Assembly (NCBI RefSeq): GCF_003391335.1
Contig: NZ_CP028374.1
Location: forward strand, 248,001-312,000
DNA: 64,000 nt
Reading direction: 5' to 3'
Origin: Candidatus Purcelliella pentastirinorum
Lineage (GTDB): Bacteria > Pseudomonadota > Gammaproteobacteria > Enterobacterales > Enterobacteriaceae
Made by a program: the position numbers and the translations under genes. The number at the start of each line of letters is the position of its first letter. Within the stretch, counting starts at the first letter, position 1. The notes beneath the pieces were generated by a model. It saw nothing but the letters and a program-made list of their open reading frames with translations, was not told where the DNA came from and searched no databases. Positions 1 to 9,204 of the stretch are shown one piece after another.

Positions 1-190
1 GCAAACCTACAACAAAAGCTTCCCCATTTATTATTGTAACATAACTATTATTAATATTAACCTTATTTAATCTTAAAGACTTAACTTCCCATCCTTGTAA
101 TACCAACCCTGCTATTAAATTATCTTTGATAAAATAATTATATAATATATTTTTATTTTTACAAATAACCTGTCTATCTAAAATCACCAT
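1..190 (-). CDS. smpB: SmpB, trans-translation tmRNA-binding protein (N-terminal part, runs off the left edge)
   Basis: The minus strand reads from an ATG at 190 to the window edge, giving about 63 residues. SmpB binds tmRNA and brings it to stalled ribosomes, so that nonstop proteins are tagged for degradation and the ribosome is released. The segment LQGWEVKSLR followed by SYVTIINGEAFVVG is the typical N-terminal SmpB beta-barrel. The amino end is a few residues shorter than in E. coli and lacks the basic leader. In enterobacteria smpB lies in the grpE-nadK-recN region, and here it sits just downstream of a broken nadK and near grpE, which supports the assignment. The C-terminal tail lies outside the window. 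Confidence 0.9.
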   Translation of the reverse strand, partial: MVILDRQVICKNKNILYNYFIKDNLIAGLVLQGWEVKSLRLNKVNINNSYVTIINGEAFVVGL

Positions 191-344
191 ATTTAAAAAA
201 ATAAATAAAAAAAAACTATCAAAAAAATTATGAATATAATATCACCTAAAAAAAATAAATCAATCAATAATTATATAATAAATAAATAATACATAATTAA
301 ATATAGAAAACAAATTAATATATAAATAAATATATCTAAGATTA

Positions 345-1216
345 AAAATTTTTTTTAACCAATTTAATTTATTTCTTAATATATCGAAATAATTATAATT
401 AAGAGATATATAAAATTAACACTATAATTAGTACGTTTTATTAAAATATGTAAATTATTACCAATTAATAACCTTATATCTTTGTTATCACAATAAATTT
501 TAAATAGATATTTAGATCTATTTATGTATAAATCAATAATAATTAACACTAATAATAATTGGTCTAGTAGAAAAAATATGAAGAAAAATAGATAATATAG
601 ATATAACATTTAATAAGGGTAAAATAATAAAATCTCCAACTGATAAAAAGTAAAAAGTAAAAACTGTAGATATAGAAACAATTAAACCATCTAATTGCTG
701 TGAAAAAGCAAAACATTTATCTATAAAAACTTTATGTTTAATCATATGAGCAATTTTATTAGAATATAATATTAATTCATAATAATATCATAACCCAAAA
801 AATTATTTTTTTCATATACAGATATTTCTAACATAAATCTTCTATCTAAAATAAATTTACTATCTAATACATTAATTAAATCTTGTTTATAATTAATTAA
901 ATTTAAATCAGTTAAAAAACCTAAATCATCTTATATTTATACCAACAACTTTAATATTATATTTTAATAACACTTTTAAAACCCTTAACATACTAAAATC
1001 ACCAACAACAACTATAGCTAAATCATAAAATTTTCCTATCTTAAATAAACTTATTATCTTAATAACTCTTCTTAAAGATAATATAGAAACTGTTTTTTTC
1101 AAAAATTACTTTATACCTAAATTAATTAACCAATAAAATAGTTTTTTCATATATACCTAATGAATTAAAAAATCTAGTAATTACTATAATACCAATATAA
1201 TTACATTTGATTTCAT
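345..1216 (-). pseudogene. nadK: nadK pseudogene (NAD kinase), several frameshifts
   Basis: The minus strand carries most of NAD kinase in order but in shifting frames. Pieces seen: an N-terminal YIGIIVITRFFNSLG; then DLAIVVVGDFSML where the family has VVGGDGNML; then IKVVGINI and LGFLTDLN; then FIDKCFAFSQQLDGLIVS (533-745); then YCDNKDIRLLIGNNLHILIKR (376-609); and a C-terminus NKLNWLKKIF ending near 345. At least five frame changes or stops separate these pieces. The GGDGN loop is altered, and the TPTGSTAY substrate loop has become STVFTFYF. NadK phosphorylates NAD to NADP. Its position between smpB and grpE is the enterobacterial one. Two short open frames here are fragments of this gene, not separate genes. 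Loss of function is a firm inference. Confidence 0.92.
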
Positions 1217-1325
1217 AAAATATAAAAATCCTTAATTTAATTAATAACTAAATTTATTTATATAAAATAAAAATTTATTATTGAAAGAAAAATTCTTATC
1301 CCCATTATTAAGCATAACAAATGGA

Positions 1326-1910
1326 ATGAAAATTATATACATGGATAATTTTATGGAAAAGAATAAAAATAAAGAAAAAAAAATAGAAAAAGAAAATACA
1401 AAAAATATTGAAAATAAAAATGAAAAAATAAAAAAAATAAAAAATAAAAAATTAATTAAAAAATTAAAAAAAAAATTAAAAAAGAAAAAAGAAAAAATAA
1501 AAGATATTCAATTAAGAACACAAGCAGAAATTGAAAATATTAATCGAAGAAACAATCAAAATATAGAAAAAATACATAAATTTGCACTAGAAAAATTCAT
1601 TAATGAACTATTACCAGTTGTAGATAATTTAGAAAGAACATTAAAAGCAAATAAAAAAAATAACAAAAAACTACAACCTATAATGAAGGGAATAAAACTA
1701 ACATTAAAATCACTATTTGATGTAATGTCAAAATTTGGTGTAAAAAATATTTCAGAAAGAAATGTACTTTTTAATCCTAAAATTCATCAAGCAATAATAA
1801 TGGAAAAATCAGATGAAATTGAAACTAATAAAATTATTAAAATAATGCAACCAGGATATATACTTAATGGAAGATTATTAAGACCAGCTATGGTTATAGT
1901 TTCAAAATAA
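1326..1910 (+). CDS. grpE: GrpE, nucleotide exchange factor for DnaK
   Basis: GrpE releases ADP from DnaK in the DnaK-DnaJ chaperone cycle in the cytoplasm. The C-terminal two thirds match the family well: the central helix with AEIENINRRN and HKFALEKFINELLPVVDNLERTL, then the beta domain with NPKIHQAIIME and PGYILNGRLLRPAMV. The N-terminal part is almost pure Lys/Asn/Glu, a low-complexity version of the usual charged coiled coil. Starting at 1326 gives 194 residues, near the E. coli 197. ATGs at 1341 and 1353, or a TTG at 1281, are possible alternatives, and no clear Shine-Dalgarno decides. It converges with ung, 9 bp away. Confidence 0.93.
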   Translation: MKIIYMDNFMEKNKNKEKKIEKENTKNIENKNEKIKKIKNKKLIKKLKKKLKKKKEKIKDIQLRTQAEIENINRRNNQNIEKIHKFALEKFINELLPVVDNLERTLKANKKNNKKLQPIMKGIKLTLKSLFDVMSKFGVKNISERNVLFNPKIHQAIIMEKSDEIETNKIIKIMQPGYILNGRLLRPAMVIVSK

Positions 1911-1919
1911 TAGAAAAAT

Positions 1920-2588
1920 TTATAAAACCCAGTCAATTGGATTAATATTTTTATTTACTAAAAATTTATTAGCTTTTATAAAATGATTACATCCTAAAAA
2001 ACTAATATTTGCAGACATAGGTGATGGATGAGATGATGTTAAAACATAATGTTTATTTAAATTAATTAAATTTATTTTTTTTTGTGCATAATTACCCCAT
2101 AGCAAAAATACTACATTATTTTTATATTTACTAATAAAATAAATGACAATATCCGTAAATCTTTGCCAACCTATATGAGAATGAGAATTAGCTTTTCCGG
2201 CTTCAACAGTTAAAATAGAATTAAGTAAAAATACACCTTGTTTTGCCCAATTATATAAATAACCATGACTTGGCATATTAAAATTCAAAAAACTATAATA
2301 CAATTCTTTATAAATATTTTTTAAAGAAGGAGGTATTCTAACTCCTATATTAACAGAAAATGCTAAACCATTAGCTTGATTATATCCATAATATGGATCT
2401 TGACCTAAAATTACTACTTTTAATTTATCAAATTCTGTAAAACGAAAAGCATTGAAAATGAATCTTTTGTTAGGATAAAAATTTTTACCAAGAGATAATT
2501 CTTTATTCAAAAAATAAAATATATTTCTAAAATATTTTTTAGATTTTTCTAAATAAAATAAATCTTTCCATTTTAATAATACATTCAT
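1920..2588 (-). CDS. ung: Uracil-DNA glycosylase
   Basis: Ung removes uracil from DNA and starts base-excision repair of deaminated cytosine. The water-activating motif GQDPYYG has its Asp at residue 64, the same number as in E. coli, when the ATG at 2588 is used. NGLAFSV, the LLLWG-like VFLLWGNYAQKK strand and the DNA-intercalation loop HPSPMS are all present. The length is about 222 residues (E. coli 229). An upstream ATG at 2618 is in frame, but the family start (MNVLLKWKDLF aligned to the E. coli N-terminus) fits 2588. Retention of Ung fits a genome under strong AT mutational pressure. Confidence 0.95.
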   Translation of the reverse strand: MNVLLKWKDLFYLEKSKKYFRNIFYFLNKELSLGKNFYPNKRFIFNAFRFTEFDKLKVVILGQDPYYGYNQANGLAFSVNIGVRIPPSLKNIYKELYYSFLNFNMPSHGYLYNWAKQGVFLLNSILTVEAGKANSHSHIGWQRFTDIVIYFISKYKNNVVFLLWGNYAQKKINLINLNKHYVLTSSHPSPMSANISFLGCNHFIKANKFLVNKNINPIDWVL

Positions 2589-2662
2589 TATGATATAAAA
2601 TAAATTTATAGAAATCATTAAATATATATATTACAATAAAATCTTAATTATAAAAATATAAA

Positions 2663-3796
2663 ATGAAAAAAGTAATAATAGCTATGTCAGGAGGAGTAGA
2701 TTCTTCAGTTTCTGCATGGATTCTTAAAAACAAAGGATATCATGTAGAAGGATTATTTATGAAAAATTGGGAAGAAGATGATAATAAAAATTATTGTAAT
2801 TCAAAAAAAGATCTTCAAGATACTGAAACAATATGTGAACAACTAAAAATTAAATTACACAAAATGAATTTCTCAATAGAATATTGGAATAATGTCTTCA
2901 AGAATTGTATTTCAGAATATAAATTAGGAAAAACACCAAATCCTGACATAATATGTAATAAAGAAATAAAATTTAAATTATTTTTAAAATTTGCATTAAA
3001 TAAAATGAATGCAGATTATATAGCAACAGGTCATTATGCAAGAACTAAAATAATAAATAAAAAATACTCTTTACTAAAAGGAATAGATAAAAAAAAAGAT
3101 CAAAGTTACTTCTTATATACAATAAAAAATTATCAAATTAAAAAAATATTATTTCCAATAGGACATTTAAAAAAAATAGAAGTAAGAAAAATAGCAAATA
3201 AACTTAATTTCATTAATGCAAATAAAAAAGATTCAACCGGAATTTGTTTCATAGGAAAACGTAAATTTATAAATTTTATAGAAAAATATATACCAAACAA
3301 AATAGGTAAAATAATAGACATAAACAATAATACCATTGGAAAACATAAAAATGCAATGTACTATACATTAGGTCAAAGAAAATGGTTAGGAATAGGAGGA
3401 ATAAAAAATAAAAAAAATAGTCCATGGTATGTAATAGATAAAGATATTAAAAAAAATACATTAATTGTAGACCAAAATAGATATACACCATATTTACAAT
3501 CAAAAAGTTTAATTTTAAATAAAATACATTGGATAAATAAAGAAAAAATCAATTTAAATTTAGAGTATGAAATAAAAGTAAGATATAACCAAAAAAGTAC
3601 AAAATGTAAAATTAAAAAAAAAAAAAATAAAGAAATTAAAGTTAAATTTAAAAATCCAATAATAGCAGTTACACCAGGACAATCAATTGTTTTTTATTTT
3701 AATGATATTTGCTTAGGAGGAGGTATAATAAAAAAAAATATACCAATAAAGAAATATAATATTAAAATTAACAATTATTCAAAAAATATAAAATAA
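2663..3796 (+). CDS. mnmA: tRNA-specific 2-thiouridylase MnmA
   Basis: MnmA puts sulfur on U34 of the tRNAs for Lys, Glu and Gln, using ATP and sulfur relayed from IscS/Tus proteins. The PP-loop motif SGGVDSS is at residues 9-15. The two catalytic cysteines are C98 (NPDIICN) and C195 (STGICF). The 377-residue length is close to that of E. coli (368). MnmG, encoded in this window, modifies the same wobble base. In enterobacteria the order is mnmA-hflD-purB; here hflD is gone and purB follows. The C-terminal 50 residues are Lys/Asn/Ile-rich, like other plus-strand genes in this half. Confidence 0.95.
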   Translation: MKKVIIAMSGGVDSSVSAWILKNKGYHVEGLFMKNWEEDDNKNYCNSKKDLQDTETICEQLKIKLHKMNFSIEYWNNVFKNCISEYKLGKTPNPDIICNKEIKFKLFLKFALNKMNADYIATGHYARTKIINKKYSLLKGIDKKKDQSYFLYTIKNYQIKKILFPIGHLKKIEVRKIANKLNFINANKKDSTGICFIGKRKFINFIEKYIPNKIGKIIDINNNTIGKHKNAMYYTLGQRKWLGIGGIKNKKNSPWYVIDKDIKKNTLIVDQNRYTPYLQSKSLILNKIHWINKEKINLNLEYEIKVRYNQKSTKCKIKKKKNKEIKVKFKNPIIAVTPGQSIVFYFNDICLGGGIIKKNIPIKKYNIKINNYSKNIK

Positions 3797-3866
3797 TAAT
3801 TAATTATTAAATACATTTATATAAAAAAATATATAAATAAAACAAAACTTTAAAAAATCAATATAT

Positions 3867-5267
3867 ATGAAATTAAAAAACAAATTATATGCAATATCAC
3901 CAATAGATGGAAGATATTCAAATCAAGTAAATGAAATACGTGAAATATTTAGTGAATATGCACTATTTAAATATAGAATAAAAGTTGAAATATTATGGTT
4001 AGAAAAGCTATCAACCATACCAGAAATAAAAGAAATACCCAATTTAAATAAAAAAACAAAAACAAAACTATATAATATAATTAAAAATTTTAATATAAAA
4101 AATGCTAAAAAAATTAAAAAAATTGAAAATATAACAAATCATGATATAAAAGCATTAGAATATTTTTTAAAAAAAGAAATATCTAAAATTAATGAACTAA
4201 AAAAAAATATTGAATTTATACACTTTGCATGTACCTCAGATGATATTAATAATTTAGCATATGCACTTATGCTAAAAAAAGCAAAAAAAAATATATTTAT
4301 TCCTTATTGGAATAAAATAATACAAAAAATTAAAAAATTAGCAAAAAAATATATAAAAACAGCATTATTAACATATACTCACGGACAAGTAGCTAGCACA
4401 TCTACAATCGGTAAAGAAATGACTAATTTTATTTATCGTATGGAAAGACAAAAATATCAACTTAAAAATATAAAAATATTAGGAAAAATGAACGGTACTG
4501 TAGGTAATTACAATGCACATTTAGCAGCATATCCGAATATTAATTGGAATAAAATCAGTAAAGAATTTGTAAACTCTTTAAAAATAACATGGAATCCATA
4601 TACAACACAAATTGAACCTCATGATTACATATCAGAATTACTAACATGTATAATAAGATTTAATATAATTAATATTAATCTTGTAAGCGATATATGGAGA
4701 TATATTTCCATAAAATTTTTTATTCAAAAATATAAAAAAGAAGAAGTAGGATCATCTATAATGCCATACAAAATCAATCCTATTGATTTTGAAAATGCCG
4801 AAAGTAATCTAAAATTATCAAATAGCATAATGCAACATTTAAGTATTAATCTTCCAATATCAAGATGGCAAAGAGACTTAAGAGATTCTACACTACTACG
4901 TAATATAGGACTATCATTTGCATATTCAATAATAGCATATAAAAAAATAATAAAAGGAATATCAACACTAAAAATAAATAAAAAATACATAAAAAAAAAA
5001 ATAAATGAAAACTGGCAAATATTAACAGAAGCAATACAAACTACTATGCGTAGTTATAAAATAAAAAAACCATATGAAAAATTAAAAAAAATAACAAGAG
5101 GCAAAAAAATAACTAAAAAACAAATAAAAAAAATAATAAATAAATTATCCATACCACAAAAAAAAAGAAACAAATTAAAAAAAATAACTCCAGAAAATTA
5201 TATCGGAAATGCAATAAATTTAACTAAAAATATGGAAAAATATATAAATAAATTAAAAAATAAATAA
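3867..5267 (+). CDS. purB: Adenylosuccinate lyase
   Basis: PurB cleaves SAICAR to AICAR in de novo purine synthesis and adenylosuccinate to AMP. The length of 466 residues is near the E. coli 456. The fumarase/aspartase-superfamily signature GSSIMPYKINPIDFENAES is present, with Tyr where E. coli has His. Other family landmarks are SPIDGRYSNQV at the N-terminus, TSDDINN, THGQVASTSTIGKE and RWQRDLRDSTLLRN. It follows mnmA as in enterobacteria. The loop regions have drifted to Lys/Ile/Asn. Confidence 0.95.
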   Translation: MKLKNKLYAISPIDGRYSNQVNEIREIFSEYALFKYRIKVEILWLEKLSTIPEIKEIPNLNKKTKTKLYNIIKNFNIKNAKKIKKIENITNHDIKALEYFLKKEISKINELKKNIEFIHFACTSDDINNLAYALMLKKAKKNIFIPYWNKIIQKIKKLAKKYIKTALLTYTHGQVASTSTIGKEMTNFIYRMERQKYQLKNIKILGKMNGTVGNYNAHLAAYPNINWNKISKEFVNSLKITWNPYTTQIEPHDYISELLTCIIRFNIININLVSDIWRYISIKFFIQKYKKEEVGSSIMPYKINPIDFENAESNLKLSNSIMQHLSINLPISRWQRDLRDSTLLRNIGLSFAYSIIAYKKIIKGISTLKINKKYIKKKINENWQILTEAIQTTMRSYKIKKPYEKLKKITRGKKITKKQIKKIINKLSIPQKKRNKLKKITPENYIGNAINLTKNMEKYINKLKNK

Positions 5268-5429
5268 AATAAATTAAGATAAAAAATTATTTTAATAAAT
5301 AAAAAAAAATAAATTTATAAAATAAATAAAAATAATATTTTTAATATAAATATTTTAAGAATAAAATATTTTAAAATAAAATAATTTAATAAAAAATTAT
5401 AAATCCATATTATAAATAGAGTCATTAAT

Positions 5430-6545
5430 ATGATAAAAAAAAATTCAAAAAAAATATTAATGAAATTAGTAAATATAAATAAATTATATAAAAAAAAAAA
5501 AATAATAACTAATTTCAATATGAATATATATTATGGAGAATTTTTAACAATATTAGGACCATCAGGTTGCGGTAAAACAACAATATTACGTTTAATATCC
5601 GGGTTAGAAAAAGCAAATACAGGAAATATTTTTTTAAATAATAAAAATATTACAAATACACCAGCAGAAAATAGAAACATAAATACAGTATTTCAAAATT
5701 ATGCATTATTCCCTCACATGTCTGTATTTGAAAATATAGCATTTGGACTTAAAATACAAAAAATTACAAAAAAACAAATAATAAAAAGAGTAAATGAATC
5801 ATTATCTATGGTACAACTAGAAAACTTTAAAAAAAGATATCCCAATCAATTATCGGGAGGAGAACAACAAAGAGTAGCAATTGCAAGAGCTGTAATAAAT
5901 AGACCTAAAATTTTACTATTAGATGAACCACTATCCGCATTAGATTATAAATTAAAAAAAAAAATGCAAAACAAATTAAAATACCTACAAAGAGAGCTAA
6001 AAATAACATTTATTCTAGTAACACACGATCAAGAAGAAGCATTAAGTATTTCAGATAGAATATTAGTAATAAAAAATGGTCATATTGAACAAGAAGGAAC
6101 TCCAAGAGAAATATATGAAAAACCAAATAATATATTCGTAGCTAAATTTATTGGAGAAATTAATATATTTAATACAGAAGTATTAAAAATAATAAATAAA
6201 AAAAAAATTATGGTTGAAATAGATGGAAAATTCTTTATTCTAAAAATAAAATTTAAAGCTATAATAGGACAAAAAATACATATTCTATTAAGACCAGAAG
6301 ATTTAAGAGTTGAAGAAATAAACAATAAACAAAAAACAAACAAACTTATTGGGTATGTACGTGAAAGAAACTATAAAGGTATGACCCTTGAATCTACAGT
6401 AGAACTTGAAAATGGTAAAATAATTACAGTAAGCGAATTCTTCAATGAAGACGATCCAAACGTAGATCACAACTTAAATCAAAAAATGGCAGTAAGTTGG
6501 GTAAAAAATTGGGAGGTTATACTGCCATATGAAAATAAAAAATAA
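5430..6545 (+). CDS. potA: Spermidine/putrescine ABC transporter ATP-binding protein PotA
   Basis: PotA is the ATPase of the PotABCD polyamine importer at the inner face of the membrane. Walker A GPSGCGKT is at residues 43-50, followed by the Q-loop [12 protein letters not shown], the signature [14 protein letters not shown], Walker [14 protein letters not shown] and the switch VTHDQEEAL. The C-terminal regulatory TOBE-type domain keeps [13 protein letters not shown] and [14 protein letters not shown] almost unchanged from E. coli. Its 371 residues compare with 378 in E. coli. A start at 5460 is also possible. It is the first gene of a tightly packed operon and overlaps potB by 17 nt. Confidence 0.96.
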   Translation: MIKKNSKKILMKLVNINKLYKKKKIITNFNMNIYYGEFLTILGPSGCGKTTILRLISGLEKANTGNIFLNNKNITNTPAENRNINTVFQNYALFPHMSVFENIAFGLKIQKITKKQIIKRVNESLSMVQLENFKKRYPNQLSGGEQQRVAIARAVINRPKILLLDEPLSALDYKLKKKMQNKLKYLQRELKITFILVTHDQEEALSISDRILVIKNGHIEQEGTPREIYEKPNNIFVAKFIGEINIFNTEVLKIINKKKIMVEIDGKFFILKIKFKAIIGQKIHILLRPEDLRVEEINNKQKTNKLIGYVRERNYKGMTLESTVELENGKIITVSEFFNEDDPNVDHNLNQKMAVSWVKNWEVILPYENKK

Positions 6546-7389
6546 TTTTAGTCTCCTGAAAAAAATAATAATCATAATAATATTAATTTGGCTAATAACA
6601 TTTATATTTTTACCAAATATAATCTTAATTATTACAAGTTTTCTTACTAGAGATAATATACATTTTATTAATAAAACCATTACATTAAATAATTACAAAA
6701 AATTATTAAATCCAATATACAGTAAAATTTTATTACATTCATTTGATTTAGCAATAATATCTACAATATGTTGTTTATTGATTGCATATCCATTTTCATG
6801 GTATTTAACCAAACTAAAAAAAAAAATAAGATCTTTTATGATATTTTTAATAATAATACCATTTTGGACTAATTCTTTAATAAGAATATACAGCTTAAAA
6901 ATATTTATTAGTACAAATGGAATACTAAATAAATTTCTATTAAAGTTACATATAATTAAAGAACCATATCATATAATATTTACTTCACAAGCCATAATTA
7001 TTGGGTTAATATATATACTATTACCATTTATGGTTTTACCACTTTATTCTAATTTAGAAAAAATGGATAAAAGCTGTTTAGAAGCAGCAAAAGATCTTGG
7101 AGCTACAAAAATACAAAGATTTATAAAAATAATTTTACCATTATCTATTCCGGGTATATTAACAGGATGTATCTTAGTACTTTTATCAGCAATGGGACTC
7201 TTTTATATCTCTGACTTATTAGGAGGAGCAAAAAACTTACTAATAAGTAATATAATAACTGATCAATTCATAAAAATAAGAGATTGGCCTTTTGGTGCTG
7301 CAACTAATATAATGCTAACTATAATAATAGGTTTTATATTAATAATATATCTCAAAACAATAAATCTTTTAAAAAAAAATAATGAATAA
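6529..7389 (+). CDS. potB: Spermidine/putrescine permease PotB
   Basis: An inner-membrane channel subunit of PotABCD with about six hydrophobic segments. The EAA loop that docks on PotA is [20 protein letters not shown] followed by LSIPGI. It is 286 residues long, the family length. The ATG lies inside the end of potA (17-nt overlap), and its own end overlaps potC by 8 nt, so the four pot genes are probably translationally coupled. Retaining the whole importer suggests that the symbiont takes polyamines from its host; that is an inference. Confidence 0.95.
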   Translation: MKIKNNFSLLKKIIIIIILIWLITFIFLPNIILIITSFLTRDNIHFINKTITLNNYKKLLNPIYSKILLHSFDLAIISTICCLLIAYPFSWYLTKLKKKIRSFMIFLIIIPFWTNSLIRIYSLKIFISTNGILNKFLLKLHIIKEPYHIIFTSQAIIIGLIYILLPFMVLPLYSNLEKMDKSCLEAAKDLGATKIQRFIKIILPLSIPGILTGCILVLLSAMGLFYISDLLGGAKNLLISNIITDQFIKIRDWPFGAATNIMLTIIIGFILIIYLKTINLLKKNNE

Positions 7390-8161
7390 TTTATTAAAAA
7401 ATTCATTTATATTAATAATATACTGTTGGTTATATATACCAATCATAATTCTTATAACTAATTCATTTAATAAATCAAGATTTGGAATTAACTGGGAAGA
7501 ATTTAGTTTTAAATGGTACACAGTTTTAGCAAATAACAGTAGTTTGATTGAAGCAACAAAATATTCTCTAATAATAGGAATAATATCCGCTACTATTGCA
7601 ACAATTATAGGATTGATAACAGCAATAGTGATATATTATCAAAATAATTGTTTTAAATCTTTTATAACAACAATGCTCTTTATAATTATAATATCACCAG
7701 ATATTGTTATGGCTATTTCACTTTTATTATTTTTTACCTTATTCAATATTTCACTAGGATTTTGGTCATTATTATTTTCTCATATAACTTTTTCATTACC
7801 ATTTACAACAATAACAATATATTCAAGATTAAACGGATTCGATAATAAAATATTAGAAGCAGCGAAAGATCTTGGAGCCAATATCATAATAATAATATAC
7901 AAAATTATTATACCTATAGCTATTCCAGGAATAATAGCTGGATGGTTATTAAGTTTTACCTTATCAATAGACGATGTAGTGATATCTTTTTTTGTATCTA
8001 GTCCACAATTTGAAGTATTACCGATAAAAATTTTTTCAATGGTAAAATTAGGAATATCACCAGAAATAAATGCTTTAGGAACTATTCTATTATCTACAAC
8101 TATAATATTAGCTGGCATAAGCCAATTACTATTATATAAAAAAGGAATATTAAATGAATAA
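7382..8161 (+). CDS. potC: Spermidine/putrescine permease PotC
   Basis: The second channel subunit of the polyamine importer, 259 residues (E. coli 264) with about six membrane segments. The EAA motif begins [10 protein letters not shown] and continues to IPIAIPGIIAG. The segment SIDDVVISFFVSSPQFEVLPIKIF is characteristic of PotC. It overlaps potB by 8 nt and potD by 8 nt. Confidence 0.95.
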   Translation: MNNLLKNSFILIIYCWLYIPIIILITNSFNKSRFGINWEEFSFKWYTVLANNSSLIEATKYSLIIGIISATIATIIGLITAIVIYYQNNCFKSFITTMLFIIIISPDIVMAISLLLFFTLFNISLGFWSLLFSHITFSLPFTTITIYSRLNGFDNKILEAAKDLGANIIIIIYKIIIPIAIPGIIAGWLLSFTLSIDDVVISFFVSSPQFEVLPIKIFSMVKLGISPEINALGTILLSTTIILAGISQLLLYKKGILNE

Positions 8162-9194
8162 ATTATTATTTATTATAATACTCATTATATCATTAATAAC
8201 CAACTGTAAAGAAATAAAAAAAAATACACTATATTTTTATAATTGGAGTGAATATGTACCAACAGAAATACTTGAACAATTTACAAAAGAAAGTGGAATA
8301 AAAGTAATTTATTCAACATATGATTCTAATGAAGATATGTATATAAAATTAAAAACTTACAAAAAAATACCTTACGATTTAATAGTACCATCAACATATT
8401 TTGTAGCTAAAATGAAAAATGAAGGTATGTTAAAAAAAATAAACAAAAAAAAAATTCCTAATTTATATTTTATAGATAAAAATTTACTAAATAAACCATT
8501 TGATCCTCAAAATAAATATTCAATACCGTATATATGGGGAGCAACTGCAATAGGAATAAATAGTGATAAAATTGATTATAAAAAAATAACATCATGGAAA
8601 GATTTATGGAAAAAAGAATATAAAAATAGCATTCTATTAATAAATGATGCAAGAGAAGTTTTTCATATGGCACTATTAAAATTAGGTTATTCTGGTAATA
8701 CTACAAATAAAAAAAAAATACAAGAAGCATATAAAACACTAAAAATACTTATGCCAAACGTATTAACCTTTAATTCAGATAATCCCAGCAATCCTTTTAT
8801 TGAAGGAGATATAAATATCGGAATGATATGGAATGGATCAGCATATACAGCAAAATTAGCACATGTACCATTAAAATTAATATGGCCCAAGGAAGGAAGC
8901 ATATTGTGGATGGACAATTTATCAATTCCAATTAATGCAAAAAATATAGAGGGAGCATTAAAAATGATAAATTTTTTATTAAGACCAGATATATCTGCTA
9001 AAATTGCTATATCTACAGGATACTTAACTCCAAATATAGAAGCTAAAAAAATATTACCTAAAACTATGTCAAATAATAAATTTTTATATCCTTCAAATAA
9101 AATGATTAATAAAGGAGAATGGCAAAATGATGTAGGTGATATAAGTAATTTATATGAACAATTATTTCAAAAATTAAAAATAACATCATATTAA
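8154..9194 (+). CDS. potD: Spermidine/putrescine-binding protein PotD
   Basis: The substrate-binding component of PotABCD, exported to the periplasm. A hydrophobic signal segment (residues 3-17) precedes the mature start TLYFYNWSEYVP. The binding-fold landmarks YSTYDSNEDMY, YDLIVPSTYFV, YSIPYIWGATAIGIN, NDAREVFHMAL, NSDNPSNPF and GEWQNDVG match E. coli closely. The 346 residues compare with 348 in E. coli. A Cys at residue 18 right after the hydrophobic core (LITNC) is unlike E. coli and might be a weak lipobox, although Asn at -1 is not typical. It converges with lpd, 10 bp away. Confidence 0.95.
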   Translation: MNKLLFIIILIISLITNCKEIKKNTLYFYNWSEYVPTEILEQFTKESGIKVIYSTYDSNEDMYIKLKTYKKIPYDLIVPSTYFVAKMKNEGMLKKINKKKIPNLYFIDKNLLNKPFDPQNKYSIPYIWGATAIGINSDKIDYKKITSWKDLWKKEYKNSILLINDAREVFHMALLKLGYSGNTTNKKKIQEAYKTLKILMPNVLTFNSDNPSNPFIEGDINIGMIWNGSAYTAKLAHVPLKLIWPKEGSILWMDNLSIPINAKNIEGALKMINFLLRPDISAKIAISTGYLTPNIEAKKILPKTMSNNKFLYPSNKMINKGEWQNDVGDISNLYEQLFQKLKITSY

Positions 9195-9204
9195 CATATA
9201 ATAA

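Noticed and set aside
376-745. Two overlapping minus-strand open frames of 70-77 codons that look like small membrane proteins
   Set aside because: Both translate to successive pieces of NAD kinase in different frames, so they are fragments of the nadK pseudogene.
7780-8118. A 112-codon minus-strand open frame
   Set aside because: It lies entirely antisense within potC, whose conserved EAA loop and overlaps with potB and potD leave no doubt about the coding strand.
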